Shown here piece by piece: positions 1-9,291 of a DNA stretch of 64,000 nt. The position numbers and the translations under genes are program-made. The notes beneath the pieces were generated by a model. It worked only from the letters and a program-made list of their open reading frames with translations. It made no database searches and was not told the origin of the DNA. The stretch is from Ecdyonurus torrentis (taxonomy: Eukaryota; Arthropoda; Insecta; Ephemeroptera; Heptageniidae): positions 248,001 to 312,000 of the forward strand of contig CASGGR010000038.1 of assembly GCA_949318235.1 (NCBI GenBank), written 5' to 3'. Each line of letters opens with the position of its first letter. Positions within the stretch are counted from its first letter, which is position 1.

Positions 1-204
1 GTCAATAACCCAAAAAGTATGCGTCGAAGCAAAAAAGTTCAAGACATCTTTTTTGTAGAGAATTGAAAAACCTATGTCATAAGTCAAATTTGATGTCTGT
101 AGCATTCTTAGTTTTTGAGAAATCATCAAAACTAGTTTTAATCGTGTAAAAAGTATGATTAAAAACATTCAATAACATTTGGTTCTTGAAATAGACACTT
201 TGTT

Positions 205-414
205 TCATGACTTGGTTTGGCTACATGATGAGTGAAAACTAAAATTGTCAATAACCCAAAAAGTATGCGTCGGAGCAAAAAAGTTCAAGACATCTTTTTT
301 GTAGAGACTTGAAAAACCTATGTTATAAGTCAAATTTGATGTCTGTAGCATTCTTAGTTTTTGAGAAATCATCAAAACTAGTTTTAATCGTGTAAAAAGT
401 ATGATTAAAAACAT
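205..414 (-). other. Recurrent 69-codon open frame in the monomer, judged non-coding (example)
   Basis: Reading the minus strand from 414 to 205, an ATG opens a 69-codon frame beginning MFLIILFTRLKLVL and ending in TKS, then TGA. It straddles a monomer boundary and recurs at 246 bp spacing in most copies, with N-terminal versions MFLI, MFLF or MIKI. I recognise no domain. The frequent differences change the residue: N, D or I after LTY, SSL or SIL, DV or DI, AP or AS. Many copies lose it because gattcaaaac turns the second codon after the ATG into a stop. Segments outside the frame are as conserved as those inside. This fits a chance open frame in a unit whose length is a multiple of 3. Transcription of the satellite is possible but not shown. 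Confidence 0.85.
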
Positions 415-492
415 TCAATAACATTTGGTTCTTGAAATAGACACTTTGTTTCATGACTTGGTTTGGCTACATGATGAGTGAAAACTAAAATT
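247..492 (+). repeat. Reference monomer with landmark positions
   Basis: This copy serves as the coordinate reference, with monomer position 1 at gtcaataacc. G+C is 73 of 246 bases by hand count. Landmarks: a GC-rich core gcgtcggagc at 21-30; A/T tracts at 12-16, 31-36, 49-54, 66-70, 86-91, 112-116, 148-152 and 161-165; a perfect 12 bp palindrome AAAACTAGTTTT at 128-139; the segment cgtgtaaaaagtatga at about 144-159; and ggtttggctacatgatgag at about 214-232. Recurrent differences fall mainly at about 27, 42-46, 62-66, 74-78, 83-89, 117-142, 159-168, 194, 202-208 and 217-246. The stretches 1-26, 92-113, 144-158 and 170-193 are nearly invariant across the array. Confidence 0.95.
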
Positions 493-738
493 GTCAATAA
501 CCCAAAAAGTATGCGTCGGAGCAAAAAAGTTCAAGACATCTTTTTTGTAGAGACTTGAAAAACCTATGTTATAAGTCAAATTTGATGTCTGTAGCATTCT
601 TAGTTTTTGAGAAATCATCAAAACTAGTTTTAATCGTGTAAAAAGTATGATTAAAAACATTCAATAACATTTGGTTCTTGAAATAGACACTTTGTTTCAT
701 GACTTGGTTTGGCTACATGATGAGTGAAAACTAAAGTT

Positions 739-984
739 GTCAATAACCCAAAAAGTATGCGTCGGAGCAAAAAAGTTCAAGATATCTTTTTTGTAGAGAA
801 TTGAAAAACCTATATCATAAGTCAAACTTGATGTCTGTAGCATTCTTAGTTTTTGAGAAATCATCAAAAGTAGTCTTAATCGTGTAAAAAGTATGATTCA
901 AAACATTCAATAACATTTGGTTCTTGAAATAGAAACTTTGTTTCATGACTTGGTTTGGCTACATGATGAGTGAAAACTAAAATT
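739..984 (+). repeat. Monomer variant with gtagtctt and gattcaaaac (example)
   Basis: Compared with the copy at 247-492, this monomer has gatatc, gaattg, tatatcataag, gtcaaact, aaaagtagtcttaatc, gattcaaaac and atagaaact, about nine or ten changes. The gtagtctt change breaks the 12 bp palindrome, and gattcaaaac removes the minus-strand open frame. The tatatcataag form recurs near 9900, 11620, 15065, 16790, 20235, 23680, 28850 and 32290, always just before a gacatat monomer, so the two travel as a linked pair. A sister form with tatgtcataagttaaact is common, often as two adjacent copies (about 13350/13596, 18527/18773, 21965/22210, 30575/30821, 36726/36972). Confidence 0.9.
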
Positions 985-1230
985 GTCAATAACCCAAAAA
1001 GTATGCGTCGAAGCAAAAAAGTTCAAGACATATTTTTTGTAGAGAATTGAAAAACCTATGATATAAGTCAAATTTGATGTCTGTAGCATTCTTAGTTTTT
1101 GAGAAATCATCAAAACTAGTTTTAATCGTGTAAAAAGTATGATTAAAAACATTCAATAACATTTGGTTCTTGAAATAGACACTTTGTTTCATTACTTGGT
1201 TTGGCTACATGATGAGTAAAAACTAAAGTT
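985..1230 (+). repeat. Monomer variant with gacatat and tatgatataag (example)
   Basis: This copy carries cgtcgaagc, gacatattttttg in place of gacatctttttt, and tatgatataag. The atataag change removes a TGA from a second minus-strand frame, opening an overlapping 68-codon frame, another sign that frames here open and close by drift. The gacatat form recurs in the 9.3-36 kb region (near 10115, 11840, 15285, 17005, 20450, 23900, 29060, 32510). A related gacatc version with tatgatataag is spread through the whole window. Confidence 0.88.
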
Positions 1231-1722
1231 GTCAATAACCCAAAAAGTATGCGTCGGAGCAAAAAAGTTCAAGATATCTTTTTTGTAGAGAATTGAAAAA
1301 CCTATGTCATAAGTTAAATTTGATGTCTGTAGCATTCTTAGTTTTTGAGAAATCATCAAAACTAGTTTTAATCGTGTAAAAAGTATGATTAAAAACATTC
1401 AATAACATTTGGTTCTTGAAATAGACACTTTGTTTCATGACTTGGTTTGGCTACATGATGAGTGAAAACTAAAGTTGTCAATAACCCAAAAAGTATGCGT
1501 CGGAGCAAAAAAGTTCAAGATATCTTTTTTGTAGAGAATTGAAAAACCTATGTCATAAGTCAAATTTGATGTCTGTAGCATTCTTAGTTTTTGAGAAATC
1601 ATCAAAACTAGTTTTAATCGTGTAAAAAGTATGATTAAAAACATTCAATAACATTTGGTTCTTGAAATAGACACTTTGTTTCATGACTTGGTTTGGCTAC
1701 ATGATGAGTGAAAACTAAAGTT

Positions 1723-2214
1723 GTCAATAAACCAAAAAGTATGCGTCGGAGCAAAAAAGTTCAAGATATCTTTTTTGTAGAGAATTGAAAAACCTATGTC
1801 ATAAGTCAAATTTGATGTCTGTAGCATTCTTAGTTTTTGAGAAATCATCAAAACTAGTTTTAATCGTGTAAAAAGTATGATTTTTATCATTCAATAACAT
1901 TTGGTTCTTGAAATAGAAACTTTCTTTCATGACTTGGTTTGGCTACACGATGAGTGAAAACTTAAATTGTCAATAACCCAAAAAGTATGCGTCGGAGCAA
2001 AAAAGTTCAAGACATCTTTTTTGTAGAGACTTGAAAAACCTATGTTATAAGTCAAATTTGATGTCTGTAGCATTCTTAGTTTTTGAGCAATCATCAAAAC
2101 TAGTTTTAATCGTGTAAAAAGTATGATTTTTATCATTCAATAACATTTGGTTCTTGAAATAGAAACTTTGTTTCATGACTTGGTTTGGCTACATGATGAG
2201 TGAAAACTAAAATT
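1723..2214 (+). repeat. Paired variant: acacgatgag/cttaaatt monomer followed by gagcaatc monomer
   Basis: The first monomer ends with gatttttatcattc, tttctttcatgac, ggctacacgatgag and aaaacttaaatt. The second carries cgtcggagc, gacatc, gacttg, ttataag, gagcaatc and gatttttatcattc. This pair is a stable module: it recurs near 10276, 11998, 15443, 16181, 17165, 20610, 24055, 24793, 27007, 27499, 28237, 29221, 32666, 33404 and 35618. I do not see the acacgatgag/cttaaatt form after about 35.7 kb. The first monomer here also has a private change, caataaaccaa in place of caataacccaa, at about 1731. Confidence 0.9.
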
Positions 2215-2460
2215 GTCAATAACCCAAAAAGTATGCGTCGAAGCAAAAAAGTTCAAGACATCTTTTTTGTAGAGAATTGAAAAACCTATGTCATAAGTCA
2301 AATTTGATGTCTGTAGCATTCTTAGTTTTTGAGAAATCATCAAAACTAGTTTTAATCGTGTAAAAAGTATGATTAAAAACATTCAATAACATTTGGTTCT
2401 TGAAATAGACACTTTGTTTCATGACTTGGTTTGGCTACATGATGAGTGAAAACTAAAGTT

Positions 2461-2691
2461 GTCAATAACCCAAAAAGTATGCGTCGGAGCAAAAAAGTTC
2501 AAGATATCTTTTTTGTAGAGAATTGAAAAACCTATGTCATAAGTCAAATTTGATGTCTGTAGCATTCTTAGTTTTTGAGAAATTAATCGTGTAAAAAGTA
2601 TGATTAAAAACATTCAATAACATTTGGTTCTTGAAATAGACACTTTGTTTCATGACTTGGTTTGGCTACATGATGAGTGAAAACTAAAGTT
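2461..2691 (+). repeat. Shortened 231 bp monomer, internal 15 bp deletion
   Basis: Here gagaaat runs directly into taatcgtg, where other copies have catcaaaactagttt in between. The lost 15 bp contain nearly all of the AAAACTAGTTTT palindrome. The deletion keeps the minus-strand frame (64 codons left), but it is the only such copy in 260 and has not spread, so it looks recent. I see at most one or two bases of flanking homology. Loss of a hairpin-prone palindrome by replication slippage is a plausible inferred cause. Confidence 0.95.
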
Positions 2692-2937
2692 GTCAATAAC
2701 CCAAAAAGTATGCGTCGGAGCAAAAAAGTTCAAGATATCTTTTTTGTAGAGAATTGAAAAACCTATGTCATAAGTCAAATTTGATGTCTGTAGCATTCTT
2801 AGTTTTTGAGAAATCATCAAAACTAGTTTTAATCGTGTAAAAAGTATGAATAAAAACATTCAATAACATTTGGTTCTTGAAATAGACACTTTGTTTCATG
2901 ACTTGGTTTGGCTACATGATGAGTGAAAACTAAAGTT
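2692..2937 (+). repeat. Monomer variant with gaataaaaac (example)
   Basis: A single change gives tatgaataaaaac in place of tatgattaaaaac, on a background of gatatc, gaattg, tatgtcataag and actagttttaatc. The variant appears in 18 copies (minus-frame starts grouped near 2650, 12736, 17903, 21348, 25531, 29959, 34142, 39800, 40538, 43736, 44474, 45950, 46688, 47918, 48410, 54563, 55301 and 57023). It is nearly always flanked by otherwise identical gattaaaaac copies, which makes it a good anchor for aligning higher-order blocks. None occurs after about 57.3 kb. Confidence 0.93.
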
Positions 2938-3387
2938 GTCAATAACCCAAAAAGTATGCGTCGGAGCAAAAAAGTTCAAGATATCTTTTTTGTAGAGAAT
3001 TGAAAAACCTATGTCATAAGTCAAATTTGATGTCTGTAGCATTCTTAGTTTTTGAGAAATCATCAAAACTAGTTTTAATCGTGTAAAAAGTATGATTAAA
3101 AACATTCAATAACATTTGGTTCTTGAAATAGACACTTTGTTTCATGACTTGGTTTGGCTACATGATGAGTGAAAACTAAAGTTGTCAATAACCCAAAAAG
3201 TATGCGTCGGAGCAAAAAAGTTCAAGATATCTTTTTTGTAGAGAATTGAAAAACCTATGTCATAAGTTAAACTTGATGTCTGTAGCATTCTTAGTTTTTG
3301 AGAAATCATCAAAACTAGTTTTAATCGTGTAAAAAGTATGATTTTTATCATTCAATAACATTTGGTTCTTGAAATAGAAACTTTCTT

Positions 3388-5109
3388 TCATGACTTGGTT
3401 TGGTTACATGATGAGTGAAAACTAAAATTGTCAATAACCCAAAAAGTATGCGTCGGAGCAAAAAAGTTCAAGACATCTTTTTTGTAGAGACTTGAAAAAC
3501 CTATGTTATAAGTCAAATTTGATGTCTGTAGCATTCTTAGTTTTTGAGCAATCATCAAAACTAGTTTTAATCGTGTAAAAAGTATGATTTTTATCATTCA
3601 ATAACATTTGGTTCTTGAAATAGAAACTTTGTTTCATGACTTGGTTTGGCTACATGATAAGTGAAAACTAAAATTGTCAATAACCCAAAAAGTATGCGTC
3701 GGAGCAAAAAAGTTTAAGACATCTTTTTTGTAGAGAATTAAAAAACCTATGTTATAAGTCAAATTTGATGTCTGTAGCATTCTTAGTTTTTGAGAAATCA
3801 TCAAAACTAGTTTTAATCGTGTAAAAAGTATGATTAAAAACATTCAATAACATTTGGTTCTTGAAATAGACACTTTGTTTCATGACTTGGTTTGGCTACA
3901 TGATGAGTGAAAACTAAAGTTGTCAATAACCCAAAAAGTATGCGTCGGAGCAAAAAAGTTCAAGATATCTTTTTTGTAGAGAATTGAAAAACCTATGTCA
4001 TTAGTCAAATTTGATGTCTGTAGCATTCTTAGTTTTTGAGCAATCATCAAAACTAGTTTTAATCGTGTAAAAAGTATGATTTTTATCATTCAATAACATT
4101 TGGTTCTTGAAATAGAAACTTTGTTTCATGACTTGGTTTGGCTACATAATAAGTGAAAACTAAAATTGTCAATAACCCAAAAAGTATGCGTCGGAGCAAA
4201 AAAGTTTAAGACATCTTTTTTGTAGAGAATTAAAAAACCTATGTTATAAGTCAAATTTGATGTCTGTAGCATTCTTAGTTTTTGAGAAATCATCAAAACT
4301 AGTTTTAATCGTGTAAAAAGTATGATTCAAAACATTCAATAACATTTGGTTCTTGAAATAGAAACTTTGTTTCACGACTTGGTTTGGCTACATGATGAGT
4401 GAAAACTAAAATTGTCAATAACCCAAAAAGTATGCGTCGAAGCAAAAAAGTTCAAGACATCTTTTTTGTAGAGAATTGAAAAACCTATGTCATAAGTCAA
4501 ATTTGATGTCTGTAGCATTCTTAGTTTTTGAGAAATCATCAAAACTAGTTTTAATCGTGTAAAAAGTATGATTAAAAACATTCAATAACATTTGGTTCTT
4601 GAAATAGACACTTTGTTTCATGACTTGGTTTGGCTACATGATGAGTGAAAACTAAAATTGTCAATAACCCAAAAAGTATGCGTCGGAGCAAAAAAGTTCA
4701 AGACATCTTTTTTGTAGAGACTTGAAAAACCTATGTTATAAGTCAAATTTGATGTCTGTAGCATTCTTAGTTTTTGAGAAATCATCAAAACTAGTTTTAA
4801 TCGTGTAAAAAGTATGATTAAAAACATTCAATAACATTTGGTTCTTGAAATAGACACTTTGTTTCATGACTTGGTTTGGCTACATGATGAGTGAAAACTA
4901 AAGTTGTCAATAACCCAAAAAGTATGCGTCGGAGCAAAAAAGTTCAAGATATCTTTTTTGTAGAGAATTGAAAAACCTATGTCATAAGTTAAACTTGATG
5001 TCTGTAGCATTCTTAGTTTTTGAGAAATCATCAAAAGTAGTCTTAATCGTGTAAAAAGTATGATTCAAAACATTCAATAACATTTGGTTCTTGAAATAGA
5101 AACTTTGTT
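3388..5109 (+). repeat. 7-monomer segment, copy 1 (matches 8308-10029)
   Basis: The order of variants over these 1722 bp is repeated at 8308-10029, an offset of 20 monomers (4920 bp). The order is: ggttacatgatgag/gagcaatc, then gtttaag, then tcattag/gagcaatc, then ggctacataataag/gtttaag with gattcaaaac, then a monomer entered through ttcacgac, then a gacttg copy, then a gtagtctt copy. Both include the rare ttcacgac and tcattag forms. The second copy has a private ggttt-to-gattt change at about 8318. Confidence 0.85.
3676..3921 (+). repeat. Monomer variant with gtttaagacatc and gaatta (example)
   Basis: This copy has aaaaaagtttaagacatc (t for c) linked to gagaattaaaaaacc and ttataag. The linked pair is found at about 3.7-9.1 kb, is absent from about 9.3 to 37.6 kb, and reappears at about 37665, 38895, 42585, 50455, 53410, 59070, 61530 and 63255. 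In the later group it follows a monomer ending in ggttttactacatgataag. The same haplotype on both sides of a 28 kb gap means either the middle section expanded between them or copies moved over long range. Confidence 0.9.
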
Positions 5110-6339
5110 TCATGACTTGGTTTGGCTACAAGATGAGTGAAAACTAAAATTGTCAATAACCCAAAAAGTATGCGTCGAAGCAAAAAAGTTCAAGACATCT
5201 TTTTTGTAGAGAATTGAAAAACCTATGATATAAGTCAAATTTGATGTCTGTAGCATTCTTAGTTTTTGAGAAATCATCAAAACTAGTTTTAATCGTGTAA
5301 AAAGTATGATTTTTATCATTCAATAACATTTGGTTCTTGAAATAGAAACTTTCTTTCATGACTTGGTTTGGTTACATGATGAGTGAAAACTAAAATTGTC
5401 AATAACCCAAAAAGTATGCGTCGGAGCAAAAAAGTTCAAGACATCTTTTTTGTAGAGACTTGAAAAACCTATGTTATAAGTCAAATTTGATGTCTGTAGC
5501 ATTCTTAGTTTTTGAGCAATCATCAAAACTAGTTTTAATCGTGTAAAAAGTATGATTTTTATCATTCAATAACATTTGGTTCTTGAAATAGAAACTTTGT
5601 TTCATGACTTGGTTTGGCTACATGATAAGTGAAAACTAAAATTGTCAATAACCCAAAAAGTATGCGTCGGAGCAAAAAAGTTTAAGACATCTTTTTTGTA
5701 GAGAATTAAAAAACCTATGTTATAAGTCAAATTTGATGTCTGTAGCATTCTTAGTTTTTGAGAAATCATCAAAACTAGTTTTAATCGTGTAAAAAGTATG
5801 ATTAAAAACATTCAATAACATTTGGTTCTTGAAATAGACACTTTGTTTCATGACTTGGTTTGGCTACATGATGAGTGAAAACTAAAGTTGTCAATAACCC
5901 AAAAAGTATGCGTCGGAGCAAAAAAGTTCAAGATATCTTTTTTGTAGAGAATTGAAAAACCTATGTTATAAGTCAAATTTGATGTCTGTAGCATTCTTAG
6001 TTTTTGAGAAATCATCAAAACTAGTTTTAATCGTGTAAAAAGTATGATTAAAAACATTCAATAACATTTGGTTCTTGAAATAGACACTTTGTTTCATGAC
6101 TTGGTTTGGCTACATGATGAGTGAAAACTAAAGTTGTCAATAACCCAAAAAGTATGCGTCGGAGCAAAAAAGTTCAAGATATCTTTTTTGTAGAGAATTG
6201 AAAAACCTATGTCATAAGTTAAACTTGATGTCTGTAGCATTCTTAGTTTTTGAGAAATCATCAAAAGTAGTCTTAATCGTGTAAAAAGTATGATTCAAAA
6301 CATTCAATAACATTTGGTTCTTGAAATAGAAACTTTGTT
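5110..6339 (+). repeat. 5-monomer tandem block (1230 bp), copy 1
   Basis: Five monomers in a fixed order (tatgatataag; ggttacatgatgag with gagcaatc; gtttaag; a gatatc copy; gttaaact with gtagtctt) are followed directly by a second set at 6340-7569. The fourth monomer differs between sets (ttataag/gagaaatc here, tcattag/gagcaatc in the second). A private t-to-a change gives ggctacaagatgag at about 5131. Confidence 0.85.
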
Positions 6340-7569
6340 TCATGACTTGGTTTGGCTACATGATGAGTGAAAACTAAAATTGTCAATAACCCAAAAAGTA
6401 TGCGTCGAAGCAAAAAAGTTCAAGACATCTTTTTTGTAGAGAATTGAAAAACCTATGATATAAGTCAAATTTGATGTCTGTAGCATTCTTAGTTTTTGAG
6501 AAATCATCAAAACTAGTTTTAATCGTGTAAAAAGTATGATTTTTATCATTCAATAACATTTGGTTCTTGAAATAGAAACTTTCTTTCATGACTTGGTTTG
6601 GTTACATGATGAGTGAAAACTAAAATTGTCAATAACCCAAAAAGTATGCGTCGGAGCAAAAAAGTTCAAGACATCTTTTTTGTAGAGACTTGAAAAACCT
6701 ATGTTATAAGTCAAATTTGATGTCTGTAGCATTCTTAGTTTTTGAGCAATCATCAAAACTAGTTTTAATCGTGTAAAAAGTATGATTTTTATCATTCAAT
6801 AACATTTGGTTCTTGAAATAGAAACTTTGTTTCATGACTTGGTTTGGCTACATGATAAGTGAAAACTAAAATTGTCAATAACCCAAAAAGTATGCGTCGG
6901 AGCAAAAAAGTTTAAGACATCTTTTTTGTAGAGAATTAAAAAACCTATGTTATAAGTCAAATTTGATGTCTGTAGCATTCTTAGTTTTTGAGAAATCATC
7001 AAAACTAGTTTTAATCGTGTAAAAAGTATGATTAAAAACATTCAATAACATTTGGTTCTTGAAATAGACACTTTGTTTCATGACTTGGTTTGGCTACATG
7101 ATGAGTGAAAACTAAAGTTGTCAATAACCCAAAAAGTATGCGTCGGAGCAAAAAAGTTCAAGATATCTTTTTTGTAGAGAATTGAAAAACCTATGTCATT
7201 AGTCAAATTTGATGTCTGTAGCATTCTTAGTTTTTGAGCAATCATCAAAACTAGTTTTAATCGTGTAAAAAGTATGATTTTTATCATTCAATAACATTTG
7301 GTTCTTGAAATAGAAACTTTGTTTCATGACTTGGTTTGGCTACATAATAAGTGAAAACTAAAATTGTCAATAACCCAAAAAGTATGCGTCGGAGCAAAAA
7401 AGTTTAAGACATCTTTTTTGTAGAGAATTGAAAAACCTATGTCATAAGTTAAACTTGATGTCTGTAGCATTCTTAGTTTTTGAGAAATCATCAAAAGTAG
7501 TCTTAATCGTGTAAAAAGTATGATTCAAAACATTCAATAACATTTGGTTCTTGAAATAGAAACTTTGTT
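6340..7569 (+). repeat. 5-monomer tandem block (1230 bp), copy 2
   Basis: Second copy of the block at 5110-6339. Its fourth monomer carries tcattag and gagcaatc, matching the monomers near 3995 and 8915. In the fifth, a gtttaag start is joined to gaattg/gttaaact/gtagtctt (about 7410-7505), a combination that elsewhere belongs to two different variants. That looks like a recombinant monomer. Confidence 0.82.
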
Positions 7570-7857
7570 TCATGACTTGGTTTGGCTACATGATGAGTGA
7601 AAACTAAAATTGTCAATAACCCAAAAAGTATGCGTCGAAGCAAAAAAGTTCAAGACATCTTTTTTGTAGAGAATTGAAAAACCTATGATATAAGTCAAAT
7701 TTGATGTCTGTAGCATTCTTAGTTTTTGAGAAATCATCAAAACTAGTTTTAATCGTGTAAAAAGTATGATTTTTATCATTCAATAACATTTGGTTCTTGA
7801 AATAGAAACTTTCTTTCATGACTTGGTTTGGTTACATGATGAGTGAAAACTAAAATT

Positions 7858-8103
7858 GTCAATAACCCAAAAAGTATGCGTCGGAGCAAAAAAGTTCAAG
7901 ACATCTTTTTTGTAGAGACTTGAAAAACCTATGTTATAAGTCAAATTTGATGTCTGTAGCATTCTTAGTTTTTGAGCAATCATCAAAACTAGTTTTAATC
8001 GTGTAAAAAGTATGATTTAAAACCTTCAATAACATTTGGTTCTTGAAATAGAAACTTTGTTTCATGACTTGGTTTGGCTACATGATGAGTGAAAACTAAA
8101 ATT
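7858..8103 (+). repeat. Hybrid monomer with unique gatttaaaacc junction
   Basis: The first two thirds match the gacttg/ttataag/gagcaatc variant, which elsewhere continues into gatttttatcattc. Here the sequence at 8011-8030 reads tatgatttaaaaccttcaat, seen nowhere else, and continues as the gattcaaaac class with atagaaact. The next monomer is a gaagc/tatgatataag copy, whereas a gtttaag copy would be expected. This is a likely exchange junction. Confidence 0.8.
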
Positions 8104-9291
8104 GTCAATAACCCAAAAAGTATGCGTCGAAGCAAAAAAGTTCAAGACATCTTTTTTGTAGAGAATTGAAAAACCTATGATATAAGTCAAATTTGATGTC
8201 TGTAGCATTCTTAGTTTTTGAGAAATCATCAAAACTAGTTTTAATCGTGTAAAAAGTATGATTTTTATCATTCAATAACATTTGGTTCTTGAAATAGAAA
8301 CTTTCTTTCATGACTTGATTTGGTTACATGATGAGTGAAAACTAAAATTGTCAATAACCCAAAAAGTATGCGTCGGAGCAAAAAAGTTCAAGACATCTTT
8401 TTTGTAGAGACTTGAAAAACCTATGTTATAAGTCAAATTTGATGTCTGTAGCATTCTTAGTTTTTGAGCAATCATCAAAACTAGTTTTAATCGTGTAAAA
8501 AGTATGATTTTTATCATTCAATAACATTTGGTTCTTGAAATAGAAACTTTGTTTCATGACTTGGTTTGGCTACATGATAAGTGAAAACTAAAATTGTCAA
8601 TAACCCAAAAAGTATGCGTCGGAGCAAAAAAGTTTAAGACATCTTTTTTGTAGAGAATTAAAAAACCTATGTTATAAGTCAAATTTGATGTCTGTAGCAT
8701 TCTTAGTTTTTGAGAAATCATCAAAACTAGTTTTAATCGTGTAAAAAGTATGATTAAAAACATTCAATAACATTTGGTTCTTGAAATAGACACTTTGTTT
8801 CATGACTTGGTTTGGCTACATGATGAGTGAAAACTAAAGTTGTCAATAACCCAAAAAGTATGCGTCGGAGCAAAAAAGTTCAAGATATCTTTTTTGTAGA
8901 GAATTGAAAAACCTATGTCATTAGTCAAATTTGATGTCTGTAGCATTCTTAGTTTTTGAGCAATCATCAAAACTAGTTTTAATCGTGTAAAAAGTATGAT
9001 TTTTATCATTCAATAACATTTGGTTCTTGAAATAGAAACTTTGTTTCATGACTTGGTTTGGCTACATAATAAGTGAAAACTAAAATTGTCAATAACCCAA
9101 AAAGTATGCGTCGGAGCAAAAAAGTTTAAGACATCTTTTTTGTAGAGAATTAAAAAACCTATGTTATAAGTCAAATTTGATGTCTGTAGCATTCTTAGTT
9201 TTTGAGAAATCATCAAAACTAGTTTTAATCGTGTAAAAAGTATGATTCAAAACATTCAATAACATTTGGTTCTTGAAATAGAAACTTTGTT

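Noticed and set aside
10..40. CENP-B box-like match on the minus strand (TTCGACGCATACTTT in gaagc monomers)
   Set aside because: It matches TTCG, the central A and one C of the essential positions, but has TTT where GGG is required. g-type monomers lack the TTCG.
180..192. Polymerase III B-box-like ggttcttgaa
   Set aside because: It lacks the GGTTCGANNCC consensus. No A-box at the right distance and no tRNA fold.
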